From assembly GCA_963989245.1 (NCBI GenBank), contig OZ022339.1, forward strand, positions 24,240,762-24,304,761: a DNA stretch of 64,000 nucleotides. Reading direction: 5' to 3'. Source of the DNA: Nansenia antarctica (Eukaryota > Chordata > Actinopteri > Argentiniformes > Microstomatidae). Every line of letters begins with the position of its first letter. The first letter of the stretch is position 1. Under the pieces are notes generated by a model. That model worked only from the letters and a program-made list of their open reading frames with translations. It ran no database searches and was not told the origin of the DNA. The position numbers and the translations under genes were made by a program. Positions 1 through 13,400 of the stretch are shown in pieces.

Positions 1-67
1 GAGAGAGAGAGAGAAAGAGAGGGAGAGAGAAAGAGAGGGAGGAGAGAGAGAGAGAGGGAGAGAGAGA

Positions 68-126
<59 letters not shown>

Positions 127-166
127 AGGGAGGGAGAGAGAGAGGGAGAGAGAGAGAGAGAGAGAA
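1..166. repeat. (GA)n-rich microsatellite at the window edge
   Basis: Almost pure GA dinucleotides with scattered GGGA interruptions. It runs off the left edge, so its full length is unknown. Reading frames through it are artefacts. Confidence 0.95.
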
Positions 167-1606
167 TCCATAGTTATTCACTGAATCAACCGTCGGCATA
201 GTGTAACAGGCTAACCCTAACCCTATAGAACGCTCTAGAAATACAGGACTAATTATCCCATATATAAATAAAGTATTATTATTAATTTAAAGGAATCAGA
301 AATGGCATCCAACTTTCCATCCTGCAGCTCTTCCACACGTTCAAGCCAGCTGCTGCTGAGGAAAGTGTGGCATTCGTTGTGGCATCTGTGCCAGATGGAA
401 ACCTCCTCATTAATAACTTTTAATAACGGTTTCCACCTTCATCTATGAGAGGGTTGAATCAGCATCTTGCATCAAAAGCAATTAATTATAAAAGGATGTG
501 TAAGGATGTGATGTTTTTATTTATTTCACCATGAGCATACGGATGGATTTCTAAGTCTTATGGCCACAGCATCACATCAGGCATTCCTGGAGCCTATCCA
601 TCACTAATTACAGGAACATGTGAATCTTGCAACTACCAAAACCTCACCTGTCACTGAACACACCTGTCATGGATCACAGCACTGGGTGCAAATTATTCTT
701 TCTTCTTTGACCAACAGAGGTCCCTGTAACTGTTCTTAACCTCATATCCTCTCTCTCTCTCTCTACTTCTGTTATTTCACTGTAGGCTACACCCTCTTAA
801 ATCTGTCTCTAACTCACTCACTCACACATTTTCTCTAGGCAGCTCACACTAGTGGTACCTGAACCAAAATGAAAGTAAAAAAGAATTAAGTAATATGATA
901 TGTGCATACTTCACGGACACCATTTAAAACGTGAGCGAACATCCGAGTAAAACTGAATTACCTGATCAAAACGAGATTTGCCATGTTCGAATGTCGGATA
1001 CTCTGCGGATTGTGACATTGTAATGTTAATTCTAACATGAGCAAACTTGAGCACACGTATGGCGTCGTTGCTGGTTCATAACATGAACTTTGGTACTACA
1101 GTTCACATTGGTCTGAACAAAAGTATGGTAAAAAAAAGTCGATGAGCTGTGTGTTAGAGGTAATGTAGTTCTTCTCGCGGCTGTTTAGAATCAAACTGCG
1201 ATACAGCGGAAATAAAAGAGTGACTACATTTCCCACAAAGCATTTGCATATATTTCATTCGCCCAAATCCGAGTAAAAAAATTGACGCGCTTGTCAAATG
1301 TCTGTCAAAAATGTGTCAAGCAACACTTAAATGTGTATTTGATCGATCTGCACAGTCAACAGAATCCCTCTCGAGCCACCTAGAAACTGGACAATGAAAT
1401 CTGATTGTTGGATAGTTTATGGATTTATGGAGAATAACATAGCCCTCTAGTGGTTCACACCAAAGAAAAGCTTATTGGAAATAATAGGCTAAAATAAAAG
1501 GTGAAAGACCGTATAATAAAGGGCAGTACAAGTAAATGCCCAGTTCTGAATGAATACATTAGCAGGCTATTCCATAGTGACATGGCCACATCAATGACCG
1601 TGTGTG

Positions 1607-1611
<5 letters not shown>
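167..1611. other. Non-coding flank, no gene seen
   Basis: No credible exon or known repeat is visible. It holds a short CCCTAA-like run near 213-224 and a CT tract near 751-764. It lies beyond the 3' end of rab11fip5. Confidence 0.5.

Positions 1612-1686
<75 letters not shown>
1612..1686. repeat. (GA)n microsatellite
   Basis: About 36 uninterrupted GA units. Confidence 0.95.
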
Positions 1687-1689
<3 letters not shown>

Positions 1690-1848
1690 GAGAGTGTTAT
1701 ATGTACACACACGATAATGACATATTGGTTATTAAAACAGTTTTGTTGTTGAACACTAGCACACAGACGTGAAATAGAAATGGAAGACCACAAATATGAA
1801 TGATCCATTCATACATGGAAATAATCTGAAGAACCTGTGTTGTGCGTG

Positions 1849-3125
<1,277 letters not shown>

Positions 3126-3282
3126 AGTACCAGCATGTTTCTAGTAGTTTCTTGCCATAAATCGTGTCAATAATGCACAGAGGAAGGAAGAAGCATGAGT
3201 TCAGATAAGCTATAATGGCTGACCCCTCACACCCTGGTAATGTGAGACTGTATAGTACATAGCCTGATATCAAAACAGTCTC

Positions 3283-3322
<40 letters not shown>

Positions 3323-3350
3323 CGTGTGCACGTGCGTGCACGTGCGCACA
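3283..3350. repeat. (GT)n microsatellite with imperfect CGTG tail
   Basis: About 18 GT units followed by mixed GTGC/ACGT steps. Confidence 0.9.
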
Positions 3351-4047
3351 TTCAATCACTCCAGAATCAGTTAGCTTATGCGGCTGAGCACTGTGTGTTA
3401 TTTTTAAGACATGCCCATGAAAGAAGAAAAGGAAATAAGACGCAAAACAGCATTGAGCAGTCTTCGTGCATCAAAGATTTAAACTATTAATTTGTTTGCT
3501 AAGAACACTTTCGAACACTTTTTGAAACCTATGAAAACTTCCCATTCCTTTGCATGTGACACACATGAGTGATAATTCATACCTCTCATTTGGTTAGTAG
3601 CTTGAGAACTGTGCACTTGTCGATGTTGGTGGGGGGGAAAGTGTTTCAATGGTGAAGTGACTAGGTGATGAGGAGGAGGAAGCCATATTTCTACAATCAA
3701 TATCCCCAAATCTGATGAATTTGGGGTTTTTCAACCCGCTTGAGCCACTATCGTTTCAGCTCAACACCAACTGGTTTGACCTGAAACAACCTGAGGACCC
3801 TCCGACCCCCACTTACCTAAGATCCACGACCGCACGAACCAAACCCTTCCACGAGGACGTTGTGTTTCAATACAGTAAAGCATGCCAACTCAAAAACATC
3901 ACCGTCGATGTTCCCCAGTGCTGTATTTCTCTATATCAAAAAGGGACAGCATAGCAGTGAAGAGACTAGACAGCTGTTGTGGGGGGGGGGCTTAGAAGAA
4001 AAGAGAGGCACGTTCTGCTGCAACCCACATTCTTTTTGGACCCTATG

Positions 4048-4296
4048 TCACTTGAGCTTGGTGCGCACTTGCAGAAGGGTCGGCGTCTGTTCCATGATGC
4101 GCACCAGGAGCGTGTCAATGTAGTCCTCCAGATCCCTAACCTGAGGTTTCATCTTCCTCAGCTCCAACTCCCGCTTCTCTAGCAGGGCCCCCTGGCGGTC
4201 GGACACCGCCCTCTGGCTCTTCAGCTCGGCCTCCCGCTGCAGCAGTAGGTTCACCAGCTCACTGTGGGTCAGGTGGTAGTAGGACCCTGCCCCCGA
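4048..4296 (-). CDS. rab11fip5: rab11fip5 terminal exon: Rab11-binding domain
   Basis: Encodes 82 residues and a stop, entering in phase 0 after the acceptor at 4298-4297. It contains the FIP-RBD coiled coil (LTHSELVNLL near its start, then DLEDYIDTLLVRIMEQTP). This amphipathic helix dimerises and binds two Rab11 molecules; the YID and LLVRIM positions match the conserved core. The segment between LTHSEL and DLEDYID is rich in Arg, Glu and Gln and looks longer than the one I recall in mammalian FIP5, so the coiled coil may be extended. The acceptor's polypyrimidine tract is a (CT)n microsatellite. Confidence 0.93.
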   Translation of the reverse strand, partial: SGAGSYYHLTHSELVNLLLQREAELKSQRAVSDRQGALLEKRELELRKMKPQVRDLEDYIDTLLVRIMEQTPTLLQVRTKLK

Positions 4297-4301
4297 CTGC
4301 A

Positions 4302-4390
<89 letters not shown>

Positions 4391-4433
4391 AAGAGAGGGA
4401 GGGAGAGAGGAAGAGGGGGAGAGACAGAAAGAC

Positions 4434-4464
<31 letters not shown>

Positions 4465-7400
4465 GAGAGACAGACAGAGAGGGACAGACAGAGAGAGATT
4501 GAAGAGGGTATACAGTGAAATAACAGAAGAAGTAGAGAGAGAGAGAGAGAGAGAGAGTGAGAAGAGGAGAGGAGGTTAAGTGGGTCTAAAACTATTGACT
4601 AGAGTGGTCGATGGAGATCAGGTGACAGGGTTTACACACACACACACACACCTTTTCCCTTTCAGGCTCCTGCTGCTCAGTGGGCTGGCTGCTGCTCCTT
4701 CCAGGGTGGATGGTGGACTTGAGCTTCTCCAGGCCGCTGACCAGCACCGAGCGGCTGTCAGGCCGCCTCACCTCTGACGGGACGGCAGCTGAGGTCAGGG
4801 GCTTCACCGGGTGGGGACTGCAACAGGAAGGTGAGAGGAGGTGTTACTGCTAGCTATACCGAGTCATCACATAGATTACCTCACAATAGATGACCTCACA
4901 ATAGAGATCAGAGACCCCCGTGAGATCAAAGTGGAATCTTGACAAAAATCCCTCTGTGAAATACCTAGAAAAATGTAATCAAATAAGACTAAAAGCAATC
5001 GCATACAGTACAACCATGTAACATCCACCATGGAGAGGGAGTGTGTGAAGGGTGTGTGTGTGTGTGTGTGTGAGAGGAACAGGGGGAAATTATTAACTGC
5101 TAATTGGGCTGAGTCTCTGTTTCCCCTCTTGTCATAGAGGCAGGACAGCTGCAGTGGTGGGGTGTGTGGGTGTGTGTGTGTGTGTGTGTGTGTGTCTGTG
5201 TCCATGGAGAAATAAAAGAAATGGTCAAACCACACAGCAGGAGAAGCCCTAGAGAAGCAGCACAGAAGCAGGGGAAGCACGAAGCAGCAGGAGAGGCAGA
5301 GAGGAGACAGAATAGAACACTCTTAAGTGTGTCAATCCTTTACTTGAGGGCCTGTTCATCAAACTACATTTGGTGGAAAAGCATAATAATAATAATATTA
5401 ATAAGGTCTCGGATGAATGAATATTCTGGATTGATATGGTTTTTATTTGACCCTTGGGAAGAGAGACATTGATGAGATCAAGCTAAACTGCCTGCTAAAC
5501 TCTCACACACATCCATTTCGGCGGTCCTTCACTCTTGAACATGTATGACCTCACCTGTACTGCCGATTGGCTGCCTGCTGTGTCTCCTGCGGCAAAACAG
5601 CATGTGATTCACCAATCATTGGCTTTGCAGTGGCGAAAGGGGCAGTGGCCAGGAGGACGGTGCTTGACGATGACCTCGCTGTTGCATGGGGAGGGTTAGG
5701 GCAGGAGGAAAGAGCTAAGGAGGAGCTTCTATCAACAGTTAGATCGGCAGTGAAGGATACCAAAGGAGGGAGCAAGGAGTCATGCTGCAAAGAGGAAGAC
5801 TCTAGGCTTACGCCTGGGTCGCTCCCAAAGGATGGGGTCAGGTCCTCGAAGGTACTCCTCATCGTGCCCTCTGAGAGAGACCGTTGATGCGAAGCCGACT
5901 GTGGGAATGAGCCTAGGTCATCCTGGTCCGTTCCGACTCCGTCGTTGACTTGATCTCTGAACTGTGAGCTTATAAGAGAGTCTGTAAGTGCATTGTAGAG
6001 TGATTCAGAAGATCTGGGTTCTGTAGGGTAGTCTCCCATCAAGATGCTAGATTCAAGGGGTACGGTCCTCTCCTGATCCACAAACCCGCTCCCTCCCAAA
6101 TGGAATAGATCTAATACTTCAGACTGAACATTACCATCGTTAGATGCCCTGTCTCCATCAGAGAGCTCCACTTGGTCCAAAATGGCTGTACTCGTGGCGC
6201 CAGGAGCAGATTCAAATGCCCCTGTCTCAGCAGACGGCTCATCATCTTCACAGGGTGTTGAGTTGGCAGAGGGCAATGTCTCAGCCCAGGGCTTAGGAGG
6301 ACTTTCCTCTGAGACGCTGGAACATTTAGAGGAATGATGGGACCTGCAGGTCTGGTACTGCTGTGAGTCGGCACTCACATACATGCTGTTGACAATGCTA
6401 GTGCTTTGATCAGATGCCTTAGTGTGCAATAGGGGGTCCTCAAAGCCTAGGCCGGAGTTGGTTCTGATATGGCCGTAAGTGAGGAGGAATTCACTAAAAA
6501 GTCTTGCTGGTTTGGGAGGAGGCTGGCTAATGTCCTGATTTCCAGATGTGCTGCCATGTGCCACCTCACCAGGGGAGGTGGTCATTATTAAAGAATTTTC
6601 ATCATCTGAAACGGCTGGAATGTTTGTCTCAACATTATCAGGAACTGTTAAGATTGAATTGTGTATCTCAACAAAAGAAGTGCCAAAAGACTCTTTCGTG
6701 TCATGCTTACTATAAGAGAGTCCCTCTCTATTATCCTCTTGACACAACTTGTTGAGATCTGAATGGGAAGATACCTGAATGGGTGTAGAGACTAAGTGAA
6801 CCAGGAAATCAGGGAACACACTTATCGACTTATTAAGTGGGTCATCATCAGGTGTCATCTCCTTCATGGTAGACATTTTCAGCTGTGGTAGAGTCATCTC
6901 TTGTACTGTTGACGATGGTTCCTGAGACACCTCAGAGCTCTTGGTTTCTTCCCCTTCATCATTCTGGGCCACGCCAGGAAGTCCCTGTGCGGTGAAATCC
7001 AAAATTACTCCAGAGAAAGAAAAATTCTTGGATGAGCCTTCAAGGGAGCCTGGAATACTGGAGTGGGCATCCTTCCTCTCAAATGAATTGTTCACAGCTG
7101 CAGAACCAGGGCTTGCCAAGTCGTCCATATACTGGTCTTTCAGACTTGGACACTGAGTTGAAGAACTGTGTGAATTATTGCATATGTGACATGTAGCTTC
7201 ATGTGCGTTAGTGGTCAGCTCAGTAGTGTTAGTGGTGTTGAGGTTAACTGGTTTGGTCTCAGAACCAGAAACCAGCTCTAGTGGGTTAGCAACAGCATCA
7301 TCAGTGGCAGTTGACCTTTCAACTTTAGCGTCCAAGCACTGGTGTGCTGGGATAGTGTCAATGCACTGTGCAAAAGTGCCTGTTTCTGTGTGAGAGAGAT

Positions 7401-10400
7401 TCACATTACTGGTGCGTTCAATTAAAACAGTAGACTTATTTAGGGTTAGGCTATCCTCTGTGCAAGCTTTTAAAATGACATCTAAGGAAGTGGTTTGTAG
7501 CGCATTATTCACATTCATGTCTTTGTTACTGTTCACAGTCAAGGATGTTATTTCGACGTCTTTGGAGTCTTCCAGAGGATAGTTAGTTCTATGGTGCACC
7601 AGTGTTGCCTGTGGTATGTAGCCTGTGGGTGATTCCTCTGGAGATTTCAACCTGTCAGCTAAGAACGCTTCAAAGGAGTCGTCCCACTCAGCATCCTTCT
7701 CAGCATCCTTCTCAAGACCAGGGCCAGGTATAAAAGGGTTGGATGAACTCTTAGCTATAGGCTTCTTCTCCCCTGCAGGGGTTGGTGGGAGGGATCGATG
7801 CCGAACCTTGACCATTGTATCTTCCTTTATATCCACGTTAATGCTGTCGTCCTCTGAGGCTGAGCAGTCTTGGGACGGGACGGGGTTAGGGTTGCTGGAC
7901 CAGGGAGGGGGTGTTACTGAGGGCCAAGGGCCACGACTGGAAAGACAGGGCAGAGGAAGAGGAGGCAGTGCAGGTTTTAGAGCTTGGTCAGCTGATAGCT
8001 CCTCAAAGAAAGGGTTACACTGGAGGAGAGAGAGGAAAGGGTTGGAGGGGGACATGGGAGGAGGGGTAGTCTGAGAAGGACTGAAGGGGTTAGTGTGGTG
8101 CAGCAGGGTGCCCAGTGAGTCAGGGTCTACAGGTAGAGCAGGGGGACCCCAGGGGAAGAGACCACGGACATGGGTGGTGAGGTGAGAGTCTGAGCAGGGC
8201 TCTAGTTTAGGTGACACCACCAGGCTGTGAAAGGAAGGCACACAGTCCCCTTGATTAGTGCTGTTTGTTCACAAGGCTAACCCATAAAACCTAAAAACAT
8301 GGTGGACGTTTGACCCCCTTGGACATACAAAAACAGTATTTCTTTATAAGAGATATGGAAGTCTCACCTATAAATGATCAAAAGTGAACCTACTTAGGCC
8401 TATCTCCAAAATATGGAGTTTGCCTCCAATGCTTCTCACAACAGTGAGAACCAACCAGTAATGTCTTTAGCTATCAAATTTAATTCTGTGGCAACTTCAT
8501 TTCTGGTAATACAAATGATTTCTTGTTCAGCTAGATAAATGATGCAACTGAACATAGTGATGCAGCACTAAAAGTGCTAAATTGGCAATAGTCCCAAAGT
8601 ACTAAGAGTCAAAAGGGAATCTTGGGCAATGAAAACATGTCGTTGTAGACCGACCGCGTGGGCATGGATTCAGGATACAACAAACAGTCAGTTCTGGATG
8701 GGAGTATCAGAAACAACGGCCTTAAAAACTAGTCCCTTGTCGTGAGCTTAGAATTATAAGGTTCTATCTCATGTTTTGGGCAGTTCAGAGATATTGAGCG
8801 TCAAAGTTTTTACATTCCATTATGTTTTGTGAGATGGAACCTTTGTATTTTATGAATTACTAACTCAAAAATGTCAACATTTTAATGGATCAGATTATGT
8901 ACAAAAAACTCAATTTTGACAAAAATGGAGATAGAACATTATAATTCTAACGTCACGAGTATCAGAAACAATGGCCTTAAAAACTAGTCCCTTGTGGCAG
9001 CTTTGTTGGAGACAACCGAACCTACATGTCTTTTTAGTTTTTTTCTTAGTTATTTCTATAAGTTTTCTACATAGAGGGCCGAAAGGCAAAGAAAGAGGTG
9101 CTTTCTGTGGTGAGGCGTCTTAACAGCATGAGGGGGGTGATAACATCCAAATAAATGAGAGTCACCAGGGTGTGTTAGAGTGATCATAGAAGTGGTAACA
9201 CTAACTGAAGGTGCGATTGCTTTCATTTCCTTTTTTCACAACCATGTCTCCCTCTTGCTCGCTTTCTCCCTCTCATAAACACACAAACACACGCACACAC
9301 AGCAATTACCCAGAGGAGATCAAGCAGAAAAACCACCATGATCAACACATATCGACCTACCAAAGATGTCTCAATCTTCCACTACCACATCTGTGAAACA
9401 CTAGTAGAAACACTACACTAAAACATAATTAACATATATATAAAAGAGTCAAGTGTTGGTTTTTCGGCTTTACAGAGTTAATTCCATGGGAGAAACACCC
9501 CACCCCTATCTGCATTGCAGATACCTGCTGTAACTAGAGCCTGAGAGCTGGAGCTGAGGGAGGAAGTGTTACAGATGGAGTACAGAGCTTGGATCCATCT
9601 CCCCACGATCATGCTGGTACAGGCCTACACGCTTTTACATCAAACGCAAATTCTTTGCTGCCATTATTTCCCCTACAAATATATATAGGCCTATATGGGT
9701 CATATGCAATTAGACACTCATGCATGAAACTTATGATGCAGCAAAAATCTAAACAATAAAGGTCAAACGTAAGCAGACACAATCTCTCTCTGAGCAATAG
9801 GCTTGTGTTGTGTTGTCAGAGTGGTGTGTGTACCGTACCAGTATCACCTGTGCCAATTTTCTGTGCTGGCCAAAACACAAGGAATAGGGGAGTTGGCTAA
9901 AGCAGAAGCGGGCGCAAGCAGGCTTCTTTTGATGCACAACTGTCCAGAGACGTTACTGCATACAACACATCCTCTTGTGAAATGTACATGGACCTACCCT
10001 TCACAACATCCACATCAAGTCTATGTCCCAACGCTCATATTTGTAACAAGACATAACGATTCATTATATTCCCTGCGTTGACAACAACCAAAGTGAGGGC
10101 CCTACACCCTACATTCTGAGTCAGACGGTTTGCTGTGTTGTTATGGTCGCACCATCTCACCTGGGCTTGCTGTGGGAGTCCTTTGATCCAAACCATCCTT
10201 TGTGTTTCTCTTCAGCAGGTTGAGAGGAGGCCTGTTCAGACACATCCTTGGACGGACTCTGTCCTTTTCCTGCAGACCCGTGAGAGAAAAAGTTCCTCCT
10301 CTGCTTTTTCCCCTGGCTGTCCGTTGACTCCGTTGCAGACACCACGGCGGGTGCAGCTGCTGCCTGCTGCTGGGCGGGCTGCTGCTCCTCCTCCACGTTG

Positions 10401-13400
10401 CCCATCGCAGAACCGATCTGCTCCAGGACCGCTGCTATGGCTGCTTTCTCCTCTTTCCCTGCCTTGTCGAAGGACCAGCGTCGCCCGTCCCCGGCGGGTC
10501 CTTTGGGGAGCGCCATCTCGCCCTGGGGCCGGATGTTCTGCAGGGACGTGGAGAGAGGCAAGGACTTCTGCAGCTGCCCCAGTGAACCTTCGGGTTTCCC
10601 CCCCGAGCCGGGTGCCAGGAACTGAGCGCTGTACAGCTGGGTTCCGTTGAGGCATAGGGTGGGCTGAGGCACGGCGATGGTGATTTCCCCAGTCCCCTCG
10701 TCGCTGAATCCACGCTTGTGAGATGCCAACTTGGGTGATGATGTTTCAGAAGTGTGCTCTGTGGGGAAAAAACAAACAGAGACAGAAGAGTGACAGAAGA
10801 AAAAGGTTTGAGAATGAGAGCAGAAAATTATAGCAGGTGTTGGTTTCACAACACGTCACAGAGGTGGTCCGCTAATGGCTAGACCTCTGTGTTTAGAGGT
10901 TGTGGGGGAGTAAAGGTTGGCATTAGTGGTCAACTTGTCATCCCTTCTGCCCGCCTGACTACTATGGGATCTAGAGCCTTCAGCCGTTCTGCTCCCCGTT
11001 CTGGAACTCTCTGCCACCTAACATTCTGGAACTCTCTGCCACCTAACACTCTGGAACTCTCTGCCACCTAACACTCTGGAACTCTCTGCCACCTAACACT
11101 CTGGAACTCTCTGCCACCTAACCTTCGCAATATTGACACTCACCACTTTCAAATCCAGTCTTAACACACCTTTTCACAATGGCTTACTTGGTTTGATCTC
11201 CTGTATTTTGTTGATCAGATTTTGCTGTTTTTTATCTCATTTTGCTGTGATGTTTTGATATGTGGTTTTAAACTGTCTTGTAAGGTGTCCTTGAGAGCCT
11301 TGAAAGGCGCCCATGAATAAAATGTATTATTATTATTATTATTATCCTCACCAGGGCTGTTGTCTGCGGTGAAGTTGCTGCTGTTGCTGGGGGAGTTGGA
11401 GAGGTCGGAGACCACCACACTGATGCCTGCAGTGGGGCTAAGGCTGCCGCCTCGCGATGAGGACTCGCTGCTCTCCGACCCTAACGACGTGCTCGAACGC
11501 GTGTCCGACGACTTGCGCAGCTTCCCCCGCAGGAAGAAGTTCCTCATCTTACTCCGTCGCCCTTCTCCTCCTTCGTCATCCTCGTACTCTTCCTCCCCGC
11601 CACCGTCGCTAGGGAGACGGGTACGCTGACGGGAAACTCCGGGCACGATGGCCGACGACGTGTCCTCCTCGTTGCTGCGCTTCTTCCCCTTCATACGGTC
11701 CTTCAGCTTGCCGAAGGTGGAGCGGTGCTTGCCTGTGTGTTTTTTTTATTTTTTTTAACAATTTGTTTATTGAAGATTTTCCTTTTTATACAGAAGTACA
11801 TCAAGATACAATTTAAATGTACAATTCATCCCCCAAACCCCCCCACCCCTTTACTGGTTAAGAGCAAGTTAAGATAGTAGTAACAATATATATATATATA
11901 TACAAAATAAATCAAGAGAACATTGAAAGCAAATATCTTCGAAAACATATAGATATGAATGCAACGATATATGCTAAGTGCCTAAGGATATGTTTATAGG
12001 GCCATCCCAAAAGATAGACACATAAGAAATGTATTAGAAAGAAAAAAAATAAAGAAAATATGCGGTGCTTGCCTTTAACAGAAAGGTCGTACATGCTGGC
12101 GGTCAGGTTGTTGCGTGTGAACTGGACTGTCACTTGGATGTCTCCCCGCTCCTTCTCCTTTTTCCCCGTCTTAGAGTTCAGCTGGTACCACCTGCAACAA
12201 CACAGACAGACACACGGACATCAATCAGAATAACTCACACCAGTATATTCGGTTGTTAAGTCTGACGTCAAACGTGACGTTTTGCAATTTCCGGGTCCAA
12301 ACCAGAAATTCCCCGCACCAGAGTACCAGTGTACTAAAGCGGTAGAATGACAGTTCAATCGTTTTTTAGACTCGGATCTATTCATACAACAAGGGACGCA
12401 GCACTTTCCCGTTTTCCCCATATTGTCAGGGTCTTTGAGCCTCGGAAAAGCATTATATAAATATAATGAATTATTATTATTACTGAGGCATTTCGAAGAG
12501 AGCGCCTCAACCAACGTTGGACCCGGAAGCACGTCACGACTTAACAACCGAATTACTTCAAGTTGTTCGACAAAATGGATTGGATGGAAAACATGCATTA
12601 ATTAGACTTCAATTAGGTTCAGATGGCAACTTTTTTGTTTTTAGCACTGTCTTTCAATAAAAGGCATATTAGGAAGAATCTAAGAGAACACTATTCTCAA
12701 AACAAAGACGTATACAATATAGAGACAGATAAATTCCACCTAAAACCCAAAATGGAGTGATTCATTACTGGGTCCCTCAGCTTAAAAACCAGGAGACATA
12801 AGTGGGGTCATGGGAGATTGTGAATGAAGCCATTGTTTATATGAATGAGGTTAATCTGTCCTCACATCCAGTACAGTGAAGGGGGATCAGTCTGTGTCCT
12901 ACTAAACAGATATCCCCGTTCCCTTGGCTCTGGAAGGCTGGTCACACTTCCCATCATACCTTGTGGCCTCTTGTTTTTGTCATCAGAGCTGGCAAAACAA
13001 CCATGAGGAAAAACAATTAAGTTCTGCAGTCTAACAATTACTGTCCGGAAATACAGTTGGGCTTTGTAATAACAAGAAACAGCAACAGCCTTTAACTGTA
13101 AGCAGAAAGCTTCAAACACAACACAAGCGTCAAACACAGCAGGAGATACTGTAGTCAAATCAGTAAGATAAAGCAATGACTCATGGGAAAGTATCATCTG
13201 GTCTGGTATGACTGGTAGGCGGAGGAGAAATCCCCAGGCCAGAATATTTATCTGACACATCACCCTGCTAACGGAAAACTAACACAATGTGGAAGAAAGG
13301 TTGTAGCCTAGTAGCAAACCGCAGTTAAGAGTGGGGCACCATAACCAGTCTGAACTCACCCATTTTCCTGATAATCAGGGGTGCAAACTGGTGATGGCCC

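Larger units (their letters stand above)
8225..10160. other. rab11fip5 intron between the short-form and cassette exons
   Basis: About 1.9 kb. It contains one MITE copy (8741-8957) inside a 38-bp duplicated flank. No further exon is recognised. Confidence 0.8.

Noticed and set aside
3715..4182. Small plus-strand frames opposite the rab11fip5 terminal exon and its 3' UTR
   Set aside because: No homology recognised; they are antisense to a confident exon or in UTR sequence.
12221..12598. THAP-like zinc finger (minus frame with KCCVPCCMN)
   Set aside because: Only the first Cys pair resembles THAP; the later signature residues are absent, and part of the frame is an L2-like tail.
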